Shown here: positions 14,006-21,929 of the stretch, piece by piece
Numbering within the stretch: the first letter of the stretch is position 1
Layout of the letters: each line of letters opens with the position of its first letter
Origin: a bacterium
GTDB taxonomy: Bacteria; Zhuqueibacterota; QNDG01; DSAB01
NCBI GenBank assembly: GCA_011388275.1
Contig: DSAB01000056.1
Location: forward strand, 1-46,872
DNA length: 46,872 nt
Reading direction: 5' to 3'
Position numbers and translations under genes: made by a program
The notes under the pieces: generated by a model
Databases searched by the model: none
What the model saw: only the letters and a program-made list of their open reading frames with translations
What the model was told of the DNA's origin: nothing

Positions 14006-16633
14006 TCACTTCTCCCCGTACAGACTCTCCCACCACTCCGGCTGATCCTTGAGCCAGCGGTCGAACCAGGCCAGAATGGTCTTGGTCCACTGAATCCGCT
14101 TGCCCTTCTGCATGATATGATGGTTCTGGCCTTCCACCTGAATCAATTCCACTTCTCGCCCCAGAAGCTTCAAGGCCGTGTACATCTGTATCGACTCTCC
14201 CGGCGGCACGTTTGTGTCCACAGCTCCATGGAGCAGAAGCAACGGTGTGTGAATCCTGTCCGCGTTGAAAAGAGGACTCTGATCCACGTACAGATCCCGC
14301 CGATTCCAGGGAAAACTGTTCGCCGAGGCAATGGCACTGTACAGGTATCCCCAATACCCTTCTCCCCAATAGCTGGACAGGGAGCTGATGCCCGCGTGAG
14401 AAACAGCGGTTCGAAAGGATTTGGTCTGTGTTATCAGATACATCGTCATGAATCCGCCGTAGCTGGCTCCCATGCATCCCACCCGTTTCGCATCCACAAA
14501 GGGATGCGCTTCCAGAAAACGGCGGGTCCCTTCGATGATATCGTCTGAAGTCAGCCTGCCCCAGTCATTGACATGCAGGGCGGAAAACTCCTGTCCGAAT
14601 CCGACCGCTCCGCTCGGCTGAAGCACATAGACCACATACCCCATGGCCGCGTAAAGCTCCTTGGGATACCGTCCGCCGAAATCACGGGTCACCGGCGTGG
14701 TTCCCCCGTAATAATACACGATACAGGGGTATTTCTTTCCGGGATCGAAATCGACCGGATAATACACATGCCCTTCGATCTCCACGCCCCGGTGATTGAT
14801 AAAGGTCCATTCCTCCACGCGGCCGAATTGAACCCTGCGGAAATTCTCTGCAGCCGGATCGGACAGAACCCGGAAACGGCGGCGCCTGAGATCCATGATA
14901 TAAGCCCTTCCGGGCTGATTGGGTCCGGAGCCTGTGTACACGACCGTACGTTCCTTTTCAGCCAGATCAAACCCTTCCAGAACATCAACTCCCGTCTCAA
15001 GTTTTACAAACTCTCTTTTACCGAGATCATAACGATACACGTGTACGAAAGAACCCTCCGTCACGCTGAGATACAGGCAGGGTTCAATACGGCTCCACAC
15101 GGCCTGATTCACCGAGGGGTCAAAATCACGGGTAATGGGATCGATCGAGTTTGTCTTGAGATCCACAATAAACGCCTGAGTGTCGTAGTCATTGGGAATC
15201 CTCTCCTCAGGCAGATTCCTTCCGATCCCGTTGAAGGATTCAGGACCTCCTGTAACCAGCAGTTTGTTTTCATCCGGCCCCCACTGCACCATCTTGATCC
15301 AGGGACTCGACCACAGGGTATCCGTTTTCATTGTGTTCAGGTTCAGCATAAAGAACTCGCTGTATACGTAGGGTCTTTCGGAATACTCCTGATGCTGACG
15401 CGAGAAAATCAGAAGGGAACCATCCGGACTGATGGAGTGAAGATAGGTGCTCATCTCTCCAGCGGTCAATCGCTGCCGTGTTCTGTCCTGAATGTTCAGA
15501 CGATACAGATAACTCTGATTCCTGAAACCCGGCCAGCGGTCGGGCATCCCCCGAAGCCGCTTCAGCCCTGTCTGATCTTCTTTGGGTTTTTCGGTTATGC
15601 TGTAGACGATGAAGGATCCGTCCGGCGACCATGCGTGACCGCCGAAATCTTCAACACTCTCAAGAAGGGGCATCGATGTTCCCATGTCCAGATCAACCAG
15701 CCAGAGAGTGCTTTTTTCATCATGAGTCGTATAGGTAAAACGGCGGCCCGAAGGAGCCCATTGGACGCCGGAAATCCGCATACCGCCTCGAAATGTCTGA
15801 ACCAGCCCGCCGTCACGCACCCGGCGAAGCTCCAGCCACGATTCTGACTTGTCCCCGAGTGAAAGACTTCGGGTGATGGAAGAAGCCGCCAGATCACCCT
15901 GGGGCGAGACAGAGACTCCTGTGATCTGAGGACTGTCCAGCAGACGGGAAAGAGTCATGTACTGTTCAGGCTTGATCGTGAGATTGGCATCCTCTTGTGT
16001 CCAGTCTTCCGGAAAACCGACCGAGACTCCCACATCCCAGCTCCCCGGGCAGGCGGGATCACGAAGAGCCTTGATCAGCACAAGATGCTTTCCGGTTTCC
16101 ATTTTCAGTGTGCGGGAGACCTGTCCTCTCTGAGGATTGCCGTCTCCCTCAAAGCTGTCTGAGGTGTTTTTAACGCCCTGCGAAGCGCCGTCTATGAAAA
16201 CCTCCAGGAGATGATGGGACTGAATAATCCACTCGATCTCACCGAAGCGATTCAGCTCCAGGTAAAAGGCCAGATAGGCCAAATCCGGGTTTTCACCGGA
16301 CTGGGCTGGCAGACGGATACCGAGAGTATCGGTTTGCACGGGCCGCCAGACGAGCCTGTTGCGGTTCCACGGAACGCCGCCGCCCTGTTCAGGAAGCCAA
16401 TGCCGGGTATCGAACTTTTCAAAGGCCAGGAGTTCTTTTAATCCCCAGACATTGCCCTGTACTCCCGGGTCTTCATGAAACGCGGGAAGCATCACGGGAA
16501 CAGGCCCGATTTGAAGCCAGGTCTGAACCCTTCGATTCGTCCTGGGCCGGTCACCCCCGGTACGGGCAAAACTTCCCATACAAAGGAAAAGAGCGAAAAA
16601 GCATGCGATTCCCAAAGACCGATTCGAGCGCAT
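14006..16633 (-). CDS. secreted S9 family prolyl oligopeptidase-like peptidase
   Basis: This is an 875-residue protein. A signal peptide (MRSNRSLGIACFFALFLCMG) is followed by a long N-terminal part with WD40/TolB-like beta-propeller blades (WSPDGSFIVYS, ISPDGSLLIFS). The C-terminal alpha/beta-hydrolase domain (about 630-870) has the catalytic triad of S9 peptidases: Ser in GCMGASYGGFM, Asp in LLHGAVDTNVPP and His in EGQNHHIM. It probably removes dipeptides or acyl-peptides in the periplasm. AAAGGAG lies 7 nt before the ATG. The gene follows the photolyase gene by only 11 nt. Confidence 0.93.
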   Translation of the reverse strand: MRSNRSLGIACFFALFLCMGSFARTGGDRPRTNRRVQTWLQIGPVPVMLPAFHEDPGVQGNVWGLKELLAFEKFDTRHWLPEQGGGVPWNRNRLVWRPVQTDTLGIRLPAQSGENPDLAYLAFYLELNRFGEIEWIIQSHHLLEVFIDGASQGVKNTSDSFEGDGNPQRGQVSRTLKMETGKHLVLIKALRDPACPGSWDVGVSVGFPEDWTQEDANLTIKPEQYMTLSRLLDSPQITGVSVSPQGDLAASSITRSLSLGDKSESWLELRRVRDGGLVQTFRGGMRISGVQWAPSGRRFTYTTHDEKSTLWLVDLDMGTSMPLLESVEDFGGHAWSPDGSFIVYSITEKPKEDQTGLKRLRGMPDRWPGFRNQSYLYRLNIQDRTRQRLTAGEMSTYLHSISPDGSLLIFSRQHQEYSERPYVYSEFFMLNLNTMKTDTLWSSPWIKMVQWGPDENKLLVTGGPESFNGIGRNLPEERIPNDYDTQAFIVDLKTNSIDPITRDFDPSVNQAVWSRIEPCLYLSVTEGSFVHVYRYDLGKREFVKLETGVDVLEGFDLAEKERTVVYTGSGPNQPGRAYIMDLRRRRFRVLSDPAAENFRRVQFGRVEEWTFINHRGVEIEGHVYYPVDFDPGKKYPCIVYYYGGTTPVTRDFGGRYPKELYAAMGYVVYVLQPSGAVGFGQEFSALHVNDWGRLTSDDIIEGTRRFLEAHPFVDAKRVGCMGASYGGFMTMYLITQTKSFRTAVSHAGISSLSSYWGEGYWGYLYSAIASANSFPWNRRDLYVDQSPLFNADRIHTPLLLLHGAVDTNVPPGESIQMYTALKLLGREVELIQVEGQNHHIMQKGKRIQWTKTILAWFDRWLKDQPEWWESLYGEK

Positions 16634-16644
16634 ATTGACTCCTT

Positions 16645-18015
16645 TCAGTGAGACATTCCAGCCGGATTCCGGATCATAGCCTCGATTTTCGAGACATATT
16701 CATCGACCCTGAATTTTCTTCGAAGACCGTTGGCATTCATGGAACGGACTTTGCCGAAAACCGGACGGGCGGGCCAGGCCCGGTCATGTTTGCCGAAACA
16801 CCAGGCAACGCCCGCGTAACCGTTGGGGTCCCGGCCGTCCAGCTCATATTTATTGTTCATCAGCAGGGCCCAATGATAGGCTTTTTCAATATTCGGACTC
16901 CACTCCAGTATCTTCTTGCCCCAGTACATCCTCATATAACCGTGCATTTTTCCGGTCAGGCGCATCTGTTTTTGGGCCGCGTTCCAGTACGGATCATCGG
17001 TCCTGGCTTCGTCGAGCTGCTCAAATGAATAGATGGGGTGAGGATCGAGCCGATGTTCGGCCAGGGTTTTTCTGGCCCAATCCGGCAGGCAGTCTACAGA
17101 ATCATACGCGGGCTGATAATGCACAAAGTTCACGCTCAGCTCACGACGTACAATCAATTCATCAAGAAATGCGTCCCGTCCCCGGGCGGGATGGTCCCAC
17201 ACTCTCAAGGCCACGGTGAGCGGTGAAATCTGTCCGAAATGCAGATAGGGACTCAGACCGGACTGACCCTCCAGAACCGGATCATTTCTCTCCTCGTCAT
17301 AGCGGTCCAGCCTTTCATCGATGAATCGATTCAGCCTTTTCAGTGCGCAGGAAGTTCCCCCGTGAAAAAAGGGCGATGGTTTGACGGATTGATCCACGGA
17401 TATTCGGCTCATGATCTCATCGGCGGACGCCGCTGATTCGCCTTTCAGATCCATGGAAAGAGAGGAGTTGCGAGGTGTGCGCGCCTCCAGAGGCTGCAGG
17501 AACGGAATCCAGCGGCGATGATGTCTGGGTCGCAATGTGCCCGCCGAATAATTCTCCTTGTCAGACACGGTCTCAACAGGCACGAGCACATCGCTCTCCA
17601 CCTGAAAAACCGGACACTTCACCTTTCGGGCCGCACAGGTCCTCCAAGCCCTTTGATGGCGCAGATACCCGCAGTCCATGACAAGACAGGCGGCGCGTCC
17701 GGCCAGTTTGACGACGCCTTTGTGAGGTTCTTCGATACGCATGACCAGCCGAATGCGTCTGATCGACAGGGCTTCGGCCGTTTCCGTCAGTCCCTCGGCC
17801 ATAAACCGGAAATGCCGGGCATTGGCCTCAGGATTCGATGGAGTGAGTCCGAAATAGACGACGACCGGCCGATTCATGGTATCGGCCAGGCGGATCGCGT
17901 ACTCCAGCGCATGATTGTCCAAAACACGCTGGGAAGACTGCATCCAGTACAGAACATAATCACCGGAGCCTTCCGGTATACTGTTCAGCCGCTTTATACG
18001 CTCAGGCTGAATCAT
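16645..18015 (-). CDS. phr: class II deoxyribodipyrimidine photolyase
   Basis: This 456-residue cyclobutane-dimer photolyase of class II repairs UV-induced pyrimidine dimers with FADH and light. The N-terminal WMQSSQRVLDNHALEYAI stretch and the C-terminal GYMRMYWGKKILEWS and PNGYAGVAWCFGKHDRAW stretches are hallmarks of class II enzymes, which differ from E. coli PhrB. Length is normal. The gene begins 5 nt after the ferritin-like gene ends. Its presence implies the organism meets sunlight. Confidence 0.95.
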   Translation of the reverse strand: MIQPERIKRLNSIPEGSGDYVLYWMQSSQRVLDNHALEYAIRLADTMNRPVVVYFGLTPSNPEANARHFRFMAEGLTETAEALSIRRIRLVMRIEEPHKGVVKLAGRAACLVMDCGYLRHQRAWRTCAARKVKCPVFQVESDVLVPVETVSDKENYSAGTLRPRHHRRWIPFLQPLEARTPRNSSLSMDLKGESAASADEIMSRISVDQSVKPSPFFHGGTSCALKRLNRFIDERLDRYDEERNDPVLEGQSGLSPYLHFGQISPLTVALRVWDHPARGRDAFLDELIVRRELSVNFVHYQPAYDSVDCLPDWARKTLAEHRLDPHPIYSFEQLDEARTDDPYWNAAQKQMRLTGKMHGYMRMYWGKKILEWSPNIEKAYHWALLMNNKYELDGRDPNGYAGVAWCFGKHDRAWPARPVFGKVRSMNANGLRRKFRVDEYVSKIEAMIRNPAGMSH

Positions 18016-18020
18016 ATTGT

Positions 18021-18506
18021 TCAGGATTTGGAGACCGTGTACTTTTTTCGCAATTTAAGCAGTGAAACCACATGCTGCCGTTCTTCATCCATCAATTTTT
18101 CAATGACGTCTTTGTTGGATTCCTGAACATACCTGGCCAGTTCCATAAAGAGCAGGATCGCGTCCTTTTCGAACCCAATGCCGTATTGAATGGCCTGCAC
18201 AGGATCCTTGACGTTTTTGGCGAACTCATCCCCGCTCACTTCCCGGTAAAGACGGTCGTCAACCAGCGCGTTGATATAATGCTGCATCTCTTCGGGATAG
18301 GATTCGGCGATCTGACGGGATTCGAGGGTAGACCGGATGCTCTCAAATTTCCTGATATGAGCGGCTTCCCAGTCTCTCAGCTTCTGAAACAAATCCCGCA
18401 ATTCTCCATCATCGAATTGGCGTGAAACCTGTTCGTAAAAATCACGCCGTGCTTTCTCCTTCTCGATACCGATGTCAACAACATCCACCAGTTTAAGTAC
18501 ACTCAT
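18021..18506 (-). CDS. ferritin-like (rubrerythrin-type) diiron protein
   Basis: This 161-residue four-helix protein contains helices with E/D-x-x-H-type ligands: EKEKARRDFYEQVS, WEAAHIRKFESI, IGFEKDAILLFMEL and MDEERQHVVSLLKL. These match the ferritin-like YciE/rubrerythrin group without the rubredoxin tail. Such proteins bind two irons and handle peroxide or oxygen stress. AAAGGAG precedes the ATG. The neighbours (photolyase, TspO) point to an oxidative/light-stress setting. Confidence 0.85.
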   Translation of the reverse strand: MSVLKLVDVVDIGIEKEKARRDFYEQVSRQFDDGELRDLFQKLRDWEAAHIRKFESIRSTLESRQIAESYPEEMQHYINALVDDRLYREVSGDEFAKNVKDPVQAIQYGIGFEKDAILLFMELARYVQESNKDVIEKLMDEERQHVVSLLKLRKKYTVSKS

Positions 18507-18584
18507 CTTTTCGCTCCTTTCAGTAACATCAAGAATGAACCGAAATCACAATACAGCAGGGCAAGCGGCGGCTGTTCAGGCCGC

Positions 18585-19055
18585 TCACGGATTCAGAAAA
18601 ACCATGGCGATGCAAATAGAATTCATATAGCCGATCCAGAGCCAGAGAGGCAGCAGAAGCCAAACTCTCGAAGAAAAAGGCTTGTGCAAACGAATCGCCA
18701 GGATGGTCAGCGCTATCCATTGAGAAAACAACAGAACCACAACCCTGTCGAGACTGGCCCTATAAAAATAGATCGGAGTGATCAGATGAAGAAGCCAGAA
18801 AATCCCCAGAATCCGAAAAGAGGTTCCCATATCCTTGGTTTGCGCATGCCGCCACATGCGATACAGAATTAAGGCCAGCATGATATACAAAAAAGTCCAT
18901 ATGGGTACATATAGCCAGGATGGGGGCATCCATGTAGGCCGATTTAAACCATCGAAAGCCGCATTGGAAGTAAAGACCCAGATGGTTCTCCAAAGAGCGG
19001 TCCCCGCGGCCGCTCCAATGCAAACCAGTAATTTGGATGCTTTGTCTTTGATCAA
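18585..19055 (-). CDS. tspO: TspO/MBR (tryptophan-rich sensory) protein
   Basis: This is a 156-residue integral membrane protein with five helices. The TspO signature is clear: LNRPTWMPPSWLYVPIWTFLYIM in helices 1-2 and the tryptophan-rich LFSQWIALTILAI and LLPLWLWIGYMNS segments. TspO binds tetrapyrroles and takes part in stress and porphyrin handling. I use a TTG start at 19055, preceded by AAAGGA, because it gives the usual family length. An ATG at 19136 would add 27 residues and overlap the upstream gene. Confidence 0.85.
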   Translation of the reverse strand: MIKDKASKLLVCIGAAAGTALWRTIWVFTSNAAFDGLNRPTWMPPSWLYVPIWTFLYIMLALILYRMWRHAQTKDMGTSFRILGIFWLLHLITPIYFYRASLDRVVVLLFSQWIALTILAIRLHKPFSSRVWLLLPLWLWIGYMNSICIAMVFLNP

Positions 19056-19114
19056 ATCGAGTGATCCTTTCTGATCCGGTATGAATTTTGAAGCCCTTCC
19101 AGGAAAATAATCGA

Positions 19115-19885
19115 TCAACCCTTTTTGGGAAACCATGGAACAAAAATCGGTGTCCGTCCGGCATATCGCCTGTAGGGTTCCATGTGTTGATACCGTTTCT
19201 CCAGCAATGGGACGCCGGAAACAAACCGCAAGAGAACTGTCATCAATACGGGACTGATCACAGCCGCCCATCCGCCCTGTACATTGACGGCCATCAGGAA
19301 AAGACCCCACCAGATCACCGCCTCACCGAAATAATTGGGATGCCTCGAATACCGCCACAATCCCCGGGTCATGATCGGATTGTCTTCACTCTTATAATAC
19401 CGGATGAATCGATGAAGCTGATGATCCGCAGCGATTTCCACGGTCAATCCCGCAGCGGCGATCAGAAAACCCGCGGCATCCAGCCATGTTGCCGGCGGGG
19501 TAGAGCGGTTGATCAGAATAATCGACATGCCGGCCAGAATCATCAAAATCCCCTGAAGCAGGAAAATATGCGTCAGGCTTCGCAAAGGGGCCTTGTCTCC
19601 CCAGCGTTCCCTCATCTTCCGATAGCGGAAATCTTCCGGCTTCCTCCGATTTCTTCGAACGATGTGAAACACCAGACGCGAACCCCAAACCATGACAAGC
19701 AGAGTAACGGCCGCCTGTCGCCATCCAATCGCCGGACTCATCAGAAGGTTGATCAGGGCCATGAGAATGAATCCTCCGCCCCAGGCGATATCCGCCACAC
19801 CATTGTTCCTTTGCTTCAACGCAACAAGATAAAATATTCCCATATAGATCAGAACACAAAGCGCGTTGACTCCCCAGGGAACCAT
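19115..19885 (-). CDS. DUF1295 membrane protein (steroid 5-alpha-reductase/ICMT-like)
   Basis: This is a 256-residue protein with about seven membrane helices. Hallmarks include GVADIAWGGGF near the N-terminus, WGSRLVFHIVRRN in the middle and GLWRYSRHPNYFGEAVIWWG in the C-terminal part, the motif shared with isoprenylcysteine methyltransferases and 5-alpha reductases. The exact substrate is unknown; in other bacteria DUF1295 genes sit beside photolyase and cyclopropane-fatty-acid genes in singlet-oxygen regulons. The ATG at 19885, preceded by GGGGAGA, is 2 nt after the upstream stop; the ATG at 19900 would overlap it. Confidence 0.88.
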   Translation of the reverse strand: MVPWGVNALCVLIYMGIFYLVALKQRNNGVADIAWGGGFILMALINLLMSPAIGWRQAAVTLLVMVWGSRLVFHIVRRNRRKPEDFRYRKMRERWGDKAPLRSLTHIFLLQGILMILAGMSIILINRSTPPATWLDAAGFLIAAAGLTVEIAADHQLHRFIRYYKSEDNPIMTRGLWRYSRHPNYFGEAVIWWGLFLMAVNVQGGWAAVISPVLMTVLLRFVSGVPLLEKRYQHMEPYRRYAGRTPIFVPWFPKKG

Positions 19886-19887
19886 GA

Positions 19888-21660
19888 TCAATCTCCCCAT
19901 TGGGCGGAAATACTGATCGCGCCGACACCGGCATGCGCACCGATCGTGGGTGAAATATCCATGACGTAATCCGCCTTGATTCCCAGACGTTTCTCGACCT
20001 GCTCCCTGAATGCCAGCGCGCCGCCTTCATTATGGGCGTGGCCCAGAGCCAGCCGTCGTATGGGTGTTTTTCGATGCTGTTTTTCCAACATATCGATGAT
20101 TTTTTTCCGGTTGGATTTCTCGCTGAAAGCCTTTCCGGTCAGATCCGATACACCGTCTTTAAGCGAAACAATGGGTTTCAGATTCAGAATTCGGGCCAGG
20201 ACTCCTTTCAGCGGACTGACACGCCCGCCGCGGACCAGGTATTTCAGAGTGGGCACACTGACAAGAATCTTTGACCGGGGCACGGCACTCCGAACGGCCA
20301 TAAGGGTCTCTTCATGGGTCAGCCCCTTTTCCAGGGCTTCAGCCGCGTGCAGAACGATCAGGCCCTGAGCGGTGGATAATTGTCTGGAATCGATGACCGT
20401 GATTCTTCGCCGGTTCACGCATTTTGCGGCCTTCCGGGCCGCGTCACAGGTTCCGCTGAGACCGGAAGAAATATGAATGGAAATGACCGATTCATAGTGT
20501 TCCAGCAGGAATCGATACATCCGTTTGAACGTCTGCACAGCAGGCTGAGATGTTTTCGGAAAATCGGATAACTCGTCCAGCATGGTATAAAACCGGTCCG
20601 CGCTCAGAGTCGATTTGTCCAGAAACTGATGAGATCCGAAACTCAGATGCACGGGAATCATGTGAATCTGATACCGGTCCATCAGGTGCTGAGGCAGATC
20701 ACAGGCCGAATCGGTGAGCAGAGCGACCGGAGACAGGCGTTTGAACCGGGCTTCGACCTGTCGTTTCATGTCATCGACTTTTTGATCCTGCAGGTTCCCC
20801 AAAGACCGCAGCCGATAAAACAACTCGGCGGGATCGTCGGTGTGAATATGCACTTTAATCTGTCTGGAAGAGCCCGCCACAATGAGCGAATCGCCAAAAG
20901 GATCCGCGATGCGGCGAATCTCCTCCGGATCCATGTTCTCGCCCTGCAGCACGGCCTCCGCGCAGTACCGGAGAGTCACGGCTTCATGCGGTTCGTGGAT
21001 CGTTTCTTCCAGAACCATTTCCTGTTCCACAGCCGTGTCGATTTGAGAAGGATTCTTAAAGAACTCCAGCAGCCCTTCGATAAAATGGACGAACCCCTGA
21101 GCCCCTGCGTCCACAACACCGGCTTCACGAAGGACCTTAAGCTTTTTTGGCGTCTCTTTCAGGGACATCCTGGCGGCATCGAGCGAATGCGAGAACAGGT
21201 CCGTGAAACTCTCGGTTTTCGAATGCATGGCCTCCAGTGCGTTGGACCAGGCTTTCATCACCGTAAGAATGGTTCCCTCAACCGGCTTGCTCAAAGCGCG
21301 GTAGGCTTGTTCGACCCCGTTTCGGGCCGCTTCGGCGAAATCATGGGTTAAAAGAACCTTCTTGTTTTTCATCGATTCGCTAAGACCGTGAATGAACTGG
21401 GCGAAAATGATTCCCGAATTTCCCCTGGAGCCGGAAAGAGCCGCCTCGGCCATGCTGCGGCTAACATCGGCGACCGAATCATTCTGAGGGGGCTTCTTGA
21501 CAATGGCGTGTATCGTGGAAACCAGATTCGTTCCGGTGTCTCCATCCGCCACGGGAAACACATTGATACGGTTCAGATGAGCCATATGGGCCATGACTCT
21601 TTTTCTGCCGTGATAAAAAGCGTAAAACAGTTTCTGACCATCGATATGGTCTTTTTTCAT
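19888..21660 (-). CDS. DhaL-DegV fusion (FakA-FakB-like fatty-acid kinase)
   Basis: This is a 590-residue protein. Residues about 5-190 are a DhaL/DAK2 kinase domain with the Mg-ATP site VFPVADGDTGTNL and GSRGNSGIIFAQF. About 200-305 resemble the middle part of FakA. About 310-590 are a DegV domain (LLTDSACDLP, KTSQPAVQTF, ISIHISSGLSGTCDAA), the fatty-acid-binding fold of FakB. In firmicutes FakA and FakB are separate and make acyl-phosphate; here both are in one chain. The ATG at 21660 has AAGGGAGA before it, and an excellent promoter lies at 21798-21826. It leads the DUF1295-TspO-ferritin-photolyase-S9 group. Confidence 0.9.
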   Translation of the reverse strand: MKKDHIDGQKLFYAFYHGRKRVMAHMAHLNRINVFPVADGDTGTNLVSTIHAIVKKPPQNDSVADVSRSMAEAALSGSRGNSGIIFAQFIHGLSESMKNKKVLLTHDFAEAARNGVEQAYRALSKPVEGTILTVMKAWSNALEAMHSKTESFTDLFSHSLDAARMSLKETPKKLKVLREAGVVDAGAQGFVHFIEGLLEFFKNPSQIDTAVEQEMVLEETIHEPHEAVTLRYCAEAVLQGENMDPEEIRRIADPFGDSLIVAGSSRQIKVHIHTDDPAELFYRLRSLGNLQDQKVDDMKRQVEARFKRLSPVALLTDSACDLPQHLMDRYQIHMIPVHLSFGSHQFLDKSTLSADRFYTMLDELSDFPKTSQPAVQTFKRMYRFLLEHYESVISIHISSGLSGTCDAARKAAKCVNRRRITVIDSRQLSTAQGLIVLHAAEALEKGLTHEETLMAVRSAVPRSKILVSVPTLKYLVRGGRVSPLKGVLARILNLKPIVSLKDGVSDLTGKAFSEKSNRKKIIDMLEKQHRKTPIRRLALGHAHNEGGALAFREQVEKRLGIKADYVMDISPTIGAHAGVGAISISAQWGD

Positions 21661-21797
21661 GGGAAATCTCCCTTTGTAAAGTTCCAAACCGGTCATTCAG
21701 GGGGTAAAAAATGGTTCTGATTATCGTTTTCTCCAGCCCGGCTGCTTCTCATTCTGAAATCGTTTGCTTATAAATCCCTCGAATAAAACATTCTTTT

Positions 21798-21826
21798 ATT
21801 ATACGATTTTCCGGCCATTCAATCAA
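21798..21826 (-). promoter_or_regulatory. strong promoter of the DegV-fusion operon
   Basis: On the minus strand TTGATT (21826-21821), a 17-nt spacer and TATAAT (21803-21798). The leader to the ATG at 21660 is about 130 nt; I see no obvious riboswitch in it. This probably drives the whole DegV-DUF1295-TspO-ferritin-photolyase run. Confidence 0.85.
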
Positions 21827-21875
21827 GTCCCATTTTCTTTTTTTCAAGGAAATGGAGAAATCCTCATGGAAATGC

Positions 21876-21912
21876 GAAACCGCCTGCAGAACATATCGAT
21901 GCAGGCGGTTTC
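21876..21912. terminator. strong hairpin after the tricorn protease gene
   Basis: GAAACCGCCTGCA (21876-21888) and TGCAGGCGGTTTC (21900-21912) form a perfect 13-bp stem with an 11-nt loop, directly past the tricorn stop at 21930. It has no T-run on the minus strand, so it may be a Rho-independent terminator of reduced strength or an mRNA 3'-end stabiliser. Confidence 0.7.
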
Positions 21913-21929
21913 ACGATTTGAAAGACAAT

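Noticed and set aside
14573-15847. 424-codon plus-strand open frame
   Set aside because: Antisense to the S9 peptidase gene, with no motifs or ribosome site. The same applies to 12275-13138, 30415-31560 and 41809-43044.
18507-18584. Terminator after tspO
   Set aside because: There is a GCGGC/GCCGC hairpin but no T-run, and the ferritin-like gene follows in the same direction, so it is not convincing.
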